From SZUA-320 sp963707875 (GTDB lineage: Bacteria > Gemmatimonadota > Gemmatimonadetes > Gemmatimonadales > GWC2-71-9), in contig CAVPRU010000002.1 of NCBI GenBank assembly GCA_963707875.1, positions 310,001 to 374,000 on the forward strand: a stretch of 64,000 bases of DNA, read 5' to 3'. How positions within the stretch are numbered: position 1 is the first letter of the stretch; the number at the start of each line of letters is the position of its first letter. The translations under genes and the position numbers were made by a program. The notes below the pieces were generated by a model. The model saw nothing but the letters and a program-made list of their open reading frames with translations. It was not told the DNA's origin and did not search any database. This document shows, piece after piece, positions 28,243-37,974 of this stretch.

Positions 28243-29183
28243 GCGGTACGAATCCCTTCGGCGTCACGGTCGGCGATCTCGAATGCGGTGGCGGGCGCCC
28301 GCAGCGCCTTGGCAATCCCCTGCTGCTGAACCAGGGCCTCGGCCATCCGGTGGCCCAGGTAGTAGCCGCACCGCTCCGGGGCCACCTTGCCCTGGACCAG
28401 CCGTGCCGCAGGTCCCACCCCACCACTCAGGTAACGTAACCTCAGTCCCAGCCCGGCCTTGTCGAGATCGGGCTCGACGGCCCGACGGAGGAACGACTCG
28501 AGCTCCCGGATCCGGGCGTACTGTCGGCGGGGGTAGCCAAAGTAGTCGGCCGCCGCAAAACCCGGCGCCACCGCCTGGGAGGCGTGGACCGCCAGGCCCT
28601 CGTTGACCAGGAGTTCCCGAAGCGGCGCCCGTCGCCCGGTCTCCCAGTAGTTGTAATACCCCCCCGCCTCGTCGACCAGCCGCTTCAGGTCGCTCGCGCT
28701 GTCGGGTGAGGTGTACCGGACGCAGTGGGCCATCTCGTGGGCAACCCAGACCGGGAGCAGATCAGGGTTGAGGCCCATGCCCCAGGTGGTGGGATTGGCC
28801 CGGCCGGTAAAGTGTTCCACCGAGACGAACGCCGTGCCCTTGCCGTCCACCACCAGTTCCCCGGCGTTGGCGGCCCCGACCCCCACCATCAACACCAGAT
28901 CGACCGGCCGATCGACCTGCAACAGGTCTTCGGCCCGGGACATCGCGTCCTGGGCCAGTCGGACCAGGTCCACCGACTCGAGTACCGCCTTGAGGTCGGT
29001 GCGCTCGGCACGCAAGGTGGCCCGAATGACTTCGGTGGCATGGATACTGTCCGGATCGAGCACGTAATTCCGCCAATAGGCGGAGAGCAGGGCGTGGTGA
29101 CGATCGAAGTAGGCGTGATAGGCCGCCTCGGAGTCGGCGGCGTCAAGAACATCCAGAAATTCGGGGATGAGATTGCGGAGCAC
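28239..29183 (-). CDS. Predicted Zn-dependent peptidase, DUF2268-like
   Basis: A 314-residue protein with a gluzincin-type metal site: H149-E150-M-A-H153 (VWVAHEMAHCVRY) and a downstream Glu195 in LLVNEGLAVHAS. A terminal GYYLGHRMAEALVQQ helix fits the DUF2268 group of predicted metalloproteases. No signal peptide is evident, so it probably acts in the cytoplasm. It is coupled to the CDGSH gene. Substrate unknown. Confidence 0.75.
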   Translation of the reverse strand: MLRNLIPEFLDVLDAADSEAAYHAYFDRHHALLSAYWRNYVLDPDSIHATEVIRATLRAERTDLKAVLESVDLVRLAQDAMSRAEDLLQVDRPVDLVLMVGVGAANAGELVVDGKGTAFVSVEHFTGRANPTTWGMGLNPDLLPVWVAHEMAHCVRYTSPDSASDLKRLVDEAGGYYNYWETGRRAPLRELLVNEGLAVHASQAVAPGFAAADYFGYPRRQYARIRELESFLRRAVEPDLDKAGLGLRLRYLSGGVGPAARLVQGKVAPERCGYYLGHRMAEALVQQQGIAKALRAPATAFEIADRDAEGIRTA

Positions 29184-29231
29184 GCGACACGATAAGAGCG
29201 CATCGCGTTCTGCGCAAGCGGCTACATCAGA

Positions 29232-30089
29232 TCAGTCGTGGTCTTCGCGACGTTTGCGCTCGGCGTACTCCGCCAGTTGCCGTCGTTCGTTGGCGGTCAG
29301 GCTCTCCAACCCGCTGGCACTGATCTTGTCCAACAGTCGATTGACCGCTTCGGCACCGGGTTCGGGACGCCCCATCGGGCCGGTCACCGAGTTCGTGGGT
29401 GCGGACGACGGCTCGGTCGGTTCCGCCTCGCGCTCTGCCCGCGCTCGCGTCAGGACGACATGTCGGATCGGCAGGGGAGTCATGGCAGGCTTGGGTGCTT
29501 CCCGCGACTGGAGTCGGAGGAACGCGTATCCGGCGGCCAGACCTCCCAAGTGGGCGATCGCGAGGGCCGAGGTGCCCAACGCAACACCCCCCACACCGAT
29601 CACCAGGGCGGCGGCCAGGACCAGGCCTCGCGCCGAGGCCTTGAACGGGAGCGGGTCCAGCGGGATCTCGTCCGGCACGGCATACCACGCCCAGGCCAGG
29701 ACGACGCCGAGCACCGGACCCAGGGAGCCACTCAGCGGGGGCACTTGGCCGATCAACGACAGCACCAGCCCGGTGATCGCGGCTCCCACGGCGCAGTAGC
29801 CGTAGTACACCAGGAAGATCCGGCTTCCCATCCGGCGGGCCACATGGGGGCCGGCCACGAGGAGGAGGCCCATCAACAGGCCCAGGTGAATGGCGCTGTC
29901 GTGGACCAGCGAGTAGCTCAGAATCGACCAGGGCCGCTGGGCCAGGGGGACTGCCGGGTCGAAGCGCAGAGCGCGTTGGAGTTCGGGGCTTGTCAGGATG
30001 GTGGACAGGAATACCCACACCACCACCTGGCCCGCCACCAGCAGGCGGGTGATTCGGAGGGGGGTGCGGGTTCCGGTTTCGGTCACCAT
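29232..30089 (-). CDS. Rhomboid-like membrane protein, catalytic Ser apparently replaced
   Basis: A 285-residue protein with six hydrophobic segments and a soluble tail (VNRLLDKISASGLESLTANE) like that on many rhomboid-family proteins. The rhomboid GxSG motif reads G121-S-L123-G124 (LSGSLGPVLG), so Leu sits where the nucleophilic Ser should be; the catalytic His (AHLGG, His180) is kept. Another His, in SLVHDSAIHLG, matches the helix-2 region. This suggests a non-proteolytic homologue. ATG 30089 overlaps the end of ddl by seven bases. Longer reading through the ddl antisense frame is not real. Confidence 0.8.
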   Translation of the reverse strand: MVTETGTRTPLRITRLLVAGQVVVWVFLSTILTSPELQRALRFDPAVPLAQRPWSILSYSLVHDSAIHLGLLMGLLLVAGPHVARRMGSRIFLVYYGYCAVGAAITGLVLSLIGQVPPLSGSLGPVLGVVLAWAWYAVPDEIPLDPLPFKASARGLVLAAALVIGVGGVALGTSALAIAHLGGLAAGYAFLRLQSREAPKPAMTPLPIRHVVLTRARAEREAEPTEPSSAPTNSVTGPMGRPEPGAEAVNRLLDKISASGLESLTANERRQLAEYAERKRREDHD

Positions 30090-31093
30090 CCGGCAGTCCT
30101 TCGGGCAGTCTGACAGATCCTCTCGCAAAGCTCCCCGAATTCGATCCCTGCGGCCGCGGCGGACTGCGGCAGCAGGCTGGTCGGGGTCAACCCCGGGAGG
30201 GTGTTCACTTCCAAACAGGAGGCGTGGCCGTCCGGTGTCAAGCGGAAGTCCACTCGGGAGTACCCGCCGAGCTTGAGCGCCTGATGGGCCGTCAGGGCCA
30301 GGCGCTGGCACTCCCGCGTCAGGGATGCCGGCAGGTCGGCGGGGAAGATTTCCTGGGCCATGCCCGGCTGATACTTGCACTCGTAGTCGAAGATCTCGTG
30401 TTGGGGGATGATCTCGCCTACCGCCAGCGGGGCACCGTCCAGGACCCCCACCGTCAGCTCTCTGCCGGCCACGAAAGCCTCCACCATCACCTCGTCGTCG
30501 TGCCGGAAGGCCTCGGCCACCGCGGCGTCGAACCCCTCCGGATCGCGAACCAGGGTCAGCCCGACGGTGCTGCCCTGTTTGGACGGCTTGACGATCAGGG
30601 GCCACCCCAGCCGTCCCCCAGCAGTCTCCACGGAGACTGGGGCCATCACCCAGTCCGGAGTGGGCACCGCGGCCTGCCGGAACAGCTGTTTGGCGACGTC
30701 CTTGTCCATTGCCATCCCGCAGGCCAGCGCACCGGAGCCAGTATACGACACCCCGGCCAAGTCCAGCACCGCCTGAAGCGCCCCGCCTTCTCCCCGTCCC
30801 CCGTGCAGCCCCAGGAAGACCACCTCGGCTTCCTGGATCGTCGGCAGGGCGGCGAGGCCAGACAGCAGCATCTGCCGCTCCCGCTCGTCGAGTCCCGCCA
30901 GATCCGGCGGCGTGCGATTGACCGACCCTTTGAGCAGGAGACGTTCCTCGGCCTCCGGGAGGTATCCTCCGGCCAGGTCCACCACGGACACCGCGTGGCC
31001 CCGCGCCCTGAGGGCCGCCACCACCTGGGAGGCCGAGGCGATGGCGACCTCGCGCTCGGAGGAGGCGCCGCCGGTCAGGACGGTGATCCGCAT
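30083..31093 (-). CDS. ddl: D-alanine--D-alanine ligase
   Basis: ATP-grasp ligase that makes the D-Ala-D-Ala dipeptide for peptidoglycan in the cytoplasm; 336 residues. Motifs: LTGGASSEREVAIASA at the N-terminus, FLGLHGGRGEGGALQ, WPLIVKPSKQGSTVGL, the omega loop YECKYQPGMAQE and the metal/ADP site EVNTLPGLTPTSLLPQ. The Tyr in the omega loop argues for a D-Ala rather than a D-lactate second substrate. It sits three bases after the cystathionine beta-synthase gene and overlaps the rhomboid-like gene. Confidence 0.95.
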   Translation of the reverse strand: MRITVLTGGASSEREVAIASASQVVAALRARGHAVSVVDLAGGYLPEAEERLLLKGSVNRTPPDLAGLDERERQMLLSGLAALPTIQEAEVVFLGLHGGRGEGGALQAVLDLAGVSYTGSGALACGMAMDKDVAKQLFRQAAVPTPDWVMAPVSVETAGGRLGWPLIVKPSKQGSTVGLTLVRDPEGFDAAVAEAFRHDDEVMVEAFVAGRELTVGVLDGAPLAVGEIIPQHEIFDYECKYQPGMAQEIFPADLPASLTRECQRLALTAHQALKLGGYSRVDFRLTPDGHASCLEVNTLPGLTPTSLLPQSAAAAGIEFGELCERICQTARRTAGW

Positions 31094-31096
31094 CGG

Positions 31097-32487
31097 CTAC
31101 CGAGCCCCGATCAACTGCTCCAGAATGTCGAACCGGCTCACGATCCCGATCAGCTTGCCGCCCTTGCGGACCAGGGTGGCCGGGTTGTCGCGGGTGAGCA
31201 GTGGCGCCAGGCGATCCGAGGCCATCGTGGACTCGACCACCGGGAGCGGCTCTTCCATGATCTCCCGGACCGGCCGGTCGAGCAGGGCCGGCTGTCCGAG
31301 CGCGGCCGCCATGACCGGCCCGTCGACCAGCCGCCCGACGCAGGTGTCGCCCTCGAGCACCGGGAGCTGGCTCACGTCCCAGGTCCGCATCAGGTTGAGG
31401 GCCTGGCGCACCGGGGCGGCCGGGGCGACGCTGACCAGCGCGGGGCCGGGCTTCGAGCGCCGGGCCAGCAGGTCCTCCACCGTGGTCCGCACCGGATCGA
31501 GCATCTGATTCTCCTGCATCCACTCGTCGTTGAACAGCTTGGAGAGATACCGTTCCCCGGTATCGCACAGAATGGTCACCACCATGGCCTCGGGATCGTC
31601 GAGCGCCTGGCCGAGCTTGAGGGCCAGGCCGACGTTGAGTCCGGTCGACCCGCCGACCAGGATGCCCTCCTCGCGGGCCATCCGGCGGGCCATGGCGAAC
31701 GAATCCCGATCGGAGAGTTGCTGGAACTCGTCGATGATGTCCCACCAGACCGTGCTGGGCGCCTTGTCCCCGCCGATCCCCTCCACCTTGTAGGGGGATC
31801 CTTCACCCAACTTCCTGGTCTTCGGCATACCCGGTATAGAGCGACCCGACCGGGTCCCCGGCGATGACCACGATCTTGGGGTTCTTCTCCTTGAGGAACT
31901 TGCCGACCCCGCTGACGGTGCCCCCGGTGCCCGCACCGGCCACGAAATGGGTCACCCGCCCTTGGGTCTGCTCCCAGATCTCGGGGCCCGTGGTCCGGTA
32001 GTGGGCCTCGGGGTTCTCCTGATTGTAGAACTGGTTGGCCAGCACCGCTCCCGGCGTGTCGTGGACGATCTGCTTGGCCTTCATGACGTAATTCTCGGGA
32101 TGGTCCGGGGGCACCGCAGTGGGGGTGATCACCACCTCGGCCCCGTAGGCCTTGAGGAGCCGGACCTTTTCCTGGGACATCTTGTCCGGCATCGTGAAGA
32201 TGCAGCGGTAGCCCTTGAGCACGGCCGCGATCGCCAGGCCGACCCCGGTGTTTCCCGAGGTGCCCTCGACGATGGTGCCGCCGGGCTTGAGGTCACCGGC
32301 GCGCTCGGCCGCCTCGATGATGCCCATCCCGATCCGGTCCTTGACCGAGCCACCGGGGTTGACGTATTCGGCCTTCCCGTAGATCGGGGTCTGGCACCCG
32401 GCGCCAATCCGGGCTCAGCCGGATCAGCGGGGTCCAGCCGATGGTGTCGAGGACGCTGTCGTAGGGGCGAGGATGCGGCGTCGTCAT
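31097..32487 (-). CDS. Cystathionine beta-synthase-like PLP enzyme with CBS domains, two frameshifts
   Basis: Condenses serine and homocysteine (or acts as a cysteine synthase); PLP fold type II domain plus two C-terminal CBS domains. Three frames must be joined. Bases 32487 to about 32413 give the start (PYDSVLDTIGWTPLIRLS). Removing one C near 32410 leads to GAGCQTPIYGKAEYVNP, GGSVKDRIGMG with the PLP Lys, and EGTSGNTGVG. That frame runs to about 31824, where dropping another base joins YTGYA to TRKLGEGSPYKVEGIG and the CBS pair (VSQLPVLEGDTCVGRLVDG, KLIGIVSRFDILEQL). Both breaks are single-base insertions within conserved sequence. The start ATG overlaps the stop of the TonB-domain gene. 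Either a sequencing error or a recent pseudogene. Confidence 0.85.
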
Positions 32488-32890
32488 GGCGTTGGTGTGG
32501 CTCCACCAGGGTGTCTGAAGTGCACCGGTTGCCGGAAGGGAGCGGCGATCGGTTTGCCGCCCTTCAGGGCCGGGGCGTACCTGAGATTCGGGGCCGCAAG
32601 CAGGGCCGCTGAATCCAGGCCGGGATAGCCGCTCGATTCTTCGATCCGGGCCGAGTCCGGGACGACCACGCCCTTGTCGTCGAGATAGAGTCTGAAGAAT
32701 GACCGTGCCGCTGACGCCCTGCTCGTACAGGTCGGGCGGGTAGGCTGACCGGGGGGGCCGCGTCGAGCGGCACCGGGGGAGCGTCCTTGGCCCCTTCGGG
32801 AAGGGGAGTGTCGCCGGAAGCGTCGCCTCCGCCGCCGCAGGCGGCCAGCAAGCAGACCCCGGCGCACAGCAGTCGGGGAATCAGTCTCAT
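32484..32890 (-). CDS. TonB C-terminal-domain lipoprotein, two frameshifts
   Basis: The start at 32890 encodes a lipoprotein signal (LLCAGVCLLAACGGGG, lipobox LAAC). After a seven-C run (forward G7, 32751-32757) one base too many shifts the frame; removing it gives SAYPPDLYEQGVSGTVIL, and removing a second base near 32693 gives RLYLDDKGVVVPDSARIEES, the TonB energy-transducing domain core, to the stop at 32484. The rejoined protein has about 134 residues and its stop overlaps the next ATG (ATGA), which argues that the joined frame is the natural one. It probably acts in the periplasm. It is short for a full TonB and has no membrane anchor except the lipid. Confidence 0.6.
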
Positions 32891-32899
32891 GTCCGGAAG

Positions 32900-35479
32900 T
32901 TAGTCCTTCCGGTCGGCTTCCGCCTTCCGCTTCAGTTCCGCCAGTCGGTTGAGCGCTTCCAGAGGGGTCAGGGTGTCCAGGTCCAGGGCCTTGAGATCGT
33001 CCACGGCCGGGTGAGACACCGGGGGCGGCGTGAACAACGCCAGCTGCCCAGGGTCCAGGGTTGGAGGCGTGCCGGGGACCACCCGGTGCTCGCCCTCGAG
33101 CTGGACCAGCATGTCGCGCGCCCGGGCCACGACACTCGGCGGCAGCCCGGCCAGCGCGCCCACGTGGATCCCGTACGACCGATCGGTGCCGCCGGGCTCC
33201 AGCCGGTGAAGGAAGACGACGGTGCTGCCGGTTTCCTTGACGGCGACATTCAGATTCCTGGCGTGCGCCAGCTTCTCCGGCAGCTGCATCAACTCGTGGT
33301 AGTGAGTGGCGAACATCGTCTTGCAGCCGATCCGGTCGTGCAGGTGCTCGGTTACCGCCCAGGCAATGGCCACCCCGTCGTAGGTAGATGTCCCCCGCCC
33401 GATCTCGTCGAGCAGGACCAGGCTTTCGGGCGTCGCGTTGTGGAGGATCGCGCTGGTCTCGCTCATCTCCACCATGAAGGTGGACTGCCCCTGGGCCAGG
33501 TTGTCGCTGGCGCCGACCCGGGTAAACAGCCGGTCCACCACCCCCAGCCTCGCCGAGGTGGCCGGGACGAAACTGCCGAGTTGGGCCATCACCACCCCCA
33601 GGCCGATCTGCCGGAGGACGGTGGACTTGCCGGCCATGTTGGGACCGGTGACCAGGAGCACCCGCTCGGCCGCCGTGAACCGCACGTCGTTGGGGATGAA
33701 CCGCTCCCGAGGCATCAGTCGTTCCAGGACCGGATGCCGGAGGGCCCGGAATTCCAGGTCGCTGCCCTCGACCAGGATTGGCCGGACGTAGTCGTGGGAC
33801 TCCGCCACCTGGGCCAGCGCGGTCCAGACGTCCAGTCGGGCCAGCACGCCGGCGGTGCGCTGAATCCGCTCGATCGCCCCGCCGACCTGGTCCCGGAGCA
33901 CCGCGAACAGCTCCCCCTCGCGGGTCATGAGCTGTTCCTCGGCGCCCAGAATCCTGGCCTCGTACTCCTTGAGTTCGGGGGTGATGTACCGTTCGGCGCT
34001 GGTGAGGGTCTGTCGCCGCTCATAGTCTTCGGGCACCCGGTGGCGATGGGCGTGGGTGACCTCGAGGAAATAGCCGAAGACCTTGTTGTACCCGATCTTG
34101 AGCGAGGGGATGCCGGTCCGCTCCCGCTCCCGTTCCTGCACCCCGGCCAGATACTGCTTGCCCCCGTCCCGAAGCGAGCGCAACTCATCGAGGGCGGGGT
34201 CGAAGCCGTCCCGGATGACGCCGCCATCCGCCAGCACGGCGGGAGGCCGATCGGTCAGCGCCGCGGTGAGTGCCTCGGTCAGGTCGGTGAGCCGGTCGAG
34301 TTCGGCGGTGAGTCCGGCGAATGGCGCGCCGAGCTCCGCTTGGGCCAGCGCCGCGAGGGTCTCCGCCAGAGAGGGAAGCCGGACGAAAGAGTCCCGGAGC
34401 GCGGCCAGGTCCCGGGGATTGGCCCGCCCGGCGGCAGCGCGCCCAGCCAGCCGCTCCAGGTCGCGGACTCCGTCGAGCGAGTCCCGGGCCTGCTCCCGGA
34501 GCGCGGCGGCCTGGAGGGCGCTGGCCACTGCGTCGAGTCGGTGGTCGATCTCCTCGGCCACCCTCAATGGGGAGAGCACCCAGTGACGCAGCAGTCGAGC
34601 CCCCATCGGGGTGACGGTCCGGTCGAGCACCTCGAGCAGGGTGACCCCGCGGGCGCCGGCCCGGAGCGGCTCGACCAGTTCCAGGTTTCGCCGGGTCATC
34701 TCATCGATCCAGAGATGCCGCGCCCCGCGACGGACCACCGGGCGCATCAGCTGCGGGAGGCCGCCCGGTTGCAGGTCGCCGAGATAGCGGAGCAGCGCGC
34801 CGGCCGCCCGGACCGCGGGGCCGTCCTCGGTTTCGATCCCGAGGCCGTCCAGCGAACCGAGGCCGAATCGGCGGGCGATCTCTTCCCGGCCCAGCTCGAG
34901 ATCGAACTCCCATGGCTCGCGGGTGGTCCGTAGCACTTCAGGAGCGATCGGGACGGAGGACTCCGGCGGGAGCACCACTTCGGCAGGGGCAAACCGGCCC
35001 AACGCTTCCGCCACGCCGCTGCCGGAGGCGGTTTCGAGCAGGAACTCCCCGGTGGAGAGGTCCACTGCCGCGAGACCGGCCGGGCTGCCGGGGAGAACCG
35101 CCACCAGGTAGTTGTTCTTCCCGCCGGTGACCCACCCCTCCTCGAGCACCGCCCCCGGGGTGATCGTCTCCACCACCTCACGCCGGACGATGCCCTTGGC
35201 CTTCTTCGGGTCCTCGACCTGTTCACAGATCGCCACCCGGAGGCCAGCCGCCACCAGCTGGCGGAGATAGTCGGCCGCAGCCTTGACGGGGACCCCGGCC
35301 AGCGGCACCCCATCCCCCCGGGAGGTCAGGGTGATCCCGAGGACCCGGGCGCCCAGCTCGGCGTCCTCGAAGAACATTTCGTAGAAGTCCCCCATCCGGA
35401 AGAACAGGATGGCGTCCTGATGGCGCGACTTGATCTCCCGGTACTGACGGAGGAGCGGAGAGGAGACCGGGTCGGTCAA
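32900..35479 (-). CDS. mutS: DNA mismatch repair protein MutS
   Basis: Recognises mismatches and small loops and starts repair; 859 residues. N-terminal domain I has DAILFFRMGDFYEMF with the Phe-x-Glu mismatch wedge. The ATPase domain has Walker A GPNMAGKST, Walker B LVLLDEIGRGTSTYDG and the ATHYHEL segment. I chose a TTG start at 35479 (MTDPVSSPLLRQYREIKSRH) because no ATG or GTG lies close to the family N-terminus and it begins four bases after the SPOR gene stop; the open frame further upstream overlaps the SPOR gene. Unlike its neighbours on both sides, this long gene is uninterrupted. Confidence 0.93.
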   Translation of the reverse strand: MTDPVSSPLLRQYREIKSRHQDAILFFRMGDFYEMFFEDAELGARVLGITLTSRGDGVPLAGVPVKAAADYLRQLVAAGLRVAICEQVEDPKKAKGIVRREVVETITPGAVLEEGWVTGGKNNYLVAVLPGSPAGLAAVDLSTGEFLLETASGSGVAEALGRFAPAEVVLPPESSVPIAPEVLRTTREPWEFDLELGREEIARRFGLGSLDGLGIETEDGPAVRAAGALLRYLGDLQPGGLPQLMRPVVRRGARHLWIDEMTRRNLELVEPLRAGARGVTLLEVLDRTVTPMGARLLRHWVLSPLRVAEEIDHRLDAVASALQAAALREQARDSLDGVRDLERLAGRAAAGRANPRDLAALRDSFVRLPSLAETLAALAQAELGAPFAGLTAELDRLTDLTEALTAALTDRPPAVLADGGVIRDGFDPALDELRSLRDGGKQYLAGVQERERERTGIPSLKIGYNKVFGYFLEVTHAHRHRVPEDYERRQTLTSAERYITPELKEYEARILGAEEQLMTREGELFAVLRDQVGGAIERIQRTAGVLARLDVWTALAQVAESHDYVRPILVEGSDLEFRALRHPVLERLMPRERFIPNDVRFTAAERVLLVTGPNMAGKSTVLRQIGLGVVMAQLGSFVPATSARLGVVDRLFTRVGASDNLAQGQSTFMVEMSETSAILHNATPESLVLLDEIGRGTSTYDGVAIAWAVTEHLHDRIGCKTMFATHYHELMQLPEKLAHARNLNVAVKETGSTVVFLHRLEPGGTDRSYGIHVGALAGLPPSVVARARDMLVQLEGEHRVVPGTPPTLDPGQLALFTPPPVSHPAVDDLKALDLDTLTPLEALNRLAELKRKAEADRKD

Positions 35480-35483
35480 GTGA

Positions 35484-36316
35484 TCACTTGACCTGGACGA
35501 CGAAGGGTTCGCCACCGACCGCCCGCCTGACCGCGGTGATGGCGTCGCGCGCCGTGTCACGACTCGGATAGGGACCGGTGCGAACCTTGAAGAACCCATC
35601 GTCCTGGACGACAAGACTGGTCAGCTTGGCCCGGGTGAGTCGGCCCACCACCTCCTCGGCGGCGCCACGGGTCTTGAACGCCGCGACCTGCAGGTACCAT
35701 CCGGGACCGCCGGGTCGCGGCGCCGGCGCTGGCCGGGGTGGGGGTCTCCGGCGCGGCGGCCTGGGCCCGGAGGGCCGCCTCACACCGCTGGCGCTGGAAG
35801 TCGAGCTGGTTGCGGAGTTCGACCTCGCCGGACGTCGCCTGGAAACCGATGGCGGCCCACTGACAGGCGAGCGGGTATTGCCGAAGATCGAACGCCGCCC
35901 GGGAACCCCACAGGGCCCCGGCCGCCCGGTGGGGACTCAACGGGTAGTCGCTGAGGAGCCGTTCGGCGTGGCGGACCGCCTCATCGAACTTCCGCTCGGC
36001 GTAGGCCAGTCTGAGTCAACTCGAGCCGGGCATCGTCGGCCCAGTCGGACTGGGAGTACTCGATCGCCACCCGCTGGAGGTAGAGCCGTTTGTCCTCAAT
36101 CGTCGCGGCAACCACGGCGACGGTATGGAGGGCTTCCGGATAGAGCGAGCTGGTGGGCGGCGTGGCATTGAGCACTCGACCCGCAACGGCCCGGGCCGAA
36201 TCTCCCAGTCCCTCGCGGGCCAGTCGCACCGCCTCGGTCAGTCGAGGGTCGTTCTGGGCCTGAAGCGAACCGGCCAGGGCAGAGAGGGTGATCAGGGCGA
36301 TGACGGTACGATGCAT
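35484..36316 (-). CDS. SPOR-domain protein with N-terminal TPR-like region, two frameshifts
   Basis: Probable periplasmic protein that binds denuded septal peptidoglycan through a C-terminal SPOR domain (GWYLQVAAFKTRGAAEEVVG, FFKVRTGPYPSRDTA). The start ATG 36316 shares one base with the holA stop and encodes a signal peptide ending SLQAQ. The first frame leaves family-like helical repeats at about 36010; dropping one base gives LAYAERKFDEAVRHAERLL and continues to about 35730. Dropping another base there joins the Pro/Ala linker to the SPOR domain. The rejoined protein has about 277 residues. Both breaks are single-base insertions. Confidence 0.75.
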
Positions 36317-37368
36317 CAGGCGGCCTCCGGTACGGCCGGGGCAAGGGAAATGACCAGGTCGGTAATGATGCCATGCTCGCTGGAAATCGTGGTGCCCTTC
36401 AGGGCCTGGTCGGCGGCAAGAGCCGCCTGCAGAGCCGCGCGGATCCGCGGGGTCGGCCAGCGCGGGGCGGCGGCGGCCCACGCCTTGGCGCTCGCGTCAT
36501 AGCTCAGCCCGAAGACCCGAATCCGCTTGAGGTTGCTGACCATCGCGCTCCGCAGCCGACCGTCCCGGACCCCCTGGTCGTAGAGCTCCCGGGTCATGGC
36601 CAGGCCAACCAGTGTCTGGCCCACCAGAGTCACCAGCTTGACGCCCGACATCCCCGGCTGGGCCAGTACGTGCCGCAACATCCCGGCGGCGCGGGCCGGC
36701 TCATCGGCCAGCAGGGCATCCCGCCAGTCATCCTGGGTCTCGCCGTGCCGGACCCCGAGAAGACTCGCCACGGTCTCGAGCGACACGGCGCCTTCTCCAC
36801 CCAGGCCCGCCAGCTTGGCCAGTTCCGAGGCCGCGGCCCCAAGGTCGCCATCGACCGCGACCAGCAGATGAGTGGTGGCTTCGGGGGTGAGGATCACCCC
36901 GTGCCGCTCGGCGCGCTTGGTGACCCAGCGCTCGGCGTGATCCCGCCGGATCAGTCCGAACTCCACGGCATGGCAGGCCTTGGCCAGGTCGGTGTCGGGC
37001 TCCACATCCCCGCCTCCCTGGACCAGGATCAGCAGCGTCTCCTTGGCGGGACGCTCGAGATATCGCAGAATGGCGGCTTTGGTCTTGGCCTTCCGGGACC
37101 AGGCTTCGACGTCCCGGATGACCACCACGCGGCGGTCGGCCATCATCGGGAGAGTGGTGCAGAGGGTGCTCACGTCCTCCGGCGACAGTCCGCCGGCGGA
37201 GCGGATGTCCAAGTTGAAGTCGCGGAGCCCGGGATCGAGGGTGCGCTCCAGCAGTTCGGCGATGGCCTCGTCCTTGAGGACATCGGCCGGGCCATAGAAG
37301 TAGTAGCAGGGGTCGAGTGAGCCCCGCTTCAAGTCCTTCCAGAATGCTTCGTAGTCACGCCCAGCCAT
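36316..37368 (-). CDS. holA: DNA polymerase III subunit delta
   Basis: Clamp-loader subunit that opens the beta clamp; 350 residues. It shows the HolA N-terminus (DPCYYFYGPADVLKDEAIAE), FNLDIRSAGGLSPEDVST and LPMMADRRVVVIRDVEAW, then the helical C-terminal collar domain. Length fits the family. It is 13 bases after the NUDIX gene stop and its TGA shares one base with the next ATG. Confidence 0.9.
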   Translation of the reverse strand: MAGRDYEAFWKDLKRGSLDPCYYFYGPADVLKDEAIAELLERTLDPGLRDFNLDIRSAGGLSPEDVSTLCTTLPMMADRRVVVIRDVEAWSRKAKTKAAILRYLERPAKETLLILVQGGGDVEPDTDLAKACHAVEFGLIRRDHAERWVTKRAERHGVILTPEATTHLLVAVDGDLGAAASELAKLAGLGGEGAVSLETVASLLGVRHGETQDDWRDALLADEPARAAGMLRHVLAQPGMSGVKLVTLVGQTLVGLAMTRELYDQGVRDGRLRSAMVSNLKRIRVFGLSYDASAKAWAAAAPRWPTPRIRAALQAALAADQALKGTTISSEHGIITDLVISLAPAVPEAA

Positions 37369-37380
37369 GGCAGAATCTTA

Positions 37381-37941
37381 TCAGGGGGCGCCGGCGGCCG
37401 CCGTGCCGCGGAGGAAGCACTGGACGTACATCAGCGCCACCAGGGTCTTGGCATCCCGGATCTGGCCCTCCCGGATCATCCGCCCCACCTGCGACCAGCG
37501 GATCTCGTGGACTTCCAGGTACTCGTCCGGCTCCGGGGCCGCCGCCACCTCGGTCAGTCCGGTGGCGATGTACAGGTGAATGATCTCATCGGTGAACCCG
37601 GGGGTGGTCAACGGCGATGTCAGCAGCCAGAAATCCTCGGCCTCGACCCCGGCTTCTTCCAGCAATTCCCGCTCGGCGCAATCGGCCGGGATTTCACCGG
37701 CCTCGAGGGTCCCGGCCGGGATCTCCCAGAGATACCCGTCGGCGGCATGGCGGTATTGCCGGATCAGCAGGATGCGGGGGTCCGGGGCGGTGACCTCGTC
37801 CAGGAAGGGCACCACGGCGGCGGCGCCGGGGTGGCGGACGATCTCCAGCACCCCGGAGGAGCCATCGGGATACCGGACGGTGTCGAGATCGACGCTGATT
37901 CGGCGACCCTCATAGCGGCGGTCTGTGGAAAGCGGTGGCAT
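37381..37941 (-). CDS. NUDIX hydrolase, ADP-ribose pyrophosphatase-like
   Basis: Hydrolyses nucleoside diphosphate derivatives, most likely ADP-ribose; 186 residues. The complete Nudix box is G77-x5-E83-x7-R91-E92-L-L-E95-E96-x-G98 (GTLEAGE, AERELLEEAGV). The preceding IRQYRHAADGYLWEIPAG segment is typical of the ADP-ribose pyrophosphatase branch. It starts the run holA-SPOR-mutS-tonB-CBS-ddl-rhomboid on the minus strand. Confidence 0.9.
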   Translation of the reverse strand: MPPLSTDRRYEGRRISVDLDTVRYPDGSSGVLEIVRHPGAAAVVPFLDEVTAPDPRILLIRQYRHAADGYLWEIPAGTLEAGEIPADCAERELLEEAGVEAEDFWLLTSPLTTPGFTDEIIHLYIATGLTEVAAAPEPDEYLEVHEIRWSQVGRMIREGQIRDAKTLVALMYVQCFLRGTAAAGAP

Positions 37942-37974
37942 GCTGGAAGATACCCCGCTGCGCTGCGGGCGCGA

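Noticed and set aside
2694..36015. Programmed ribosomal frameshifting
   Set aside because: The seven sites share no slippery heptamer or downstream structure and occur in unrelated genes. Single-base insertions in the assembly are simpler.
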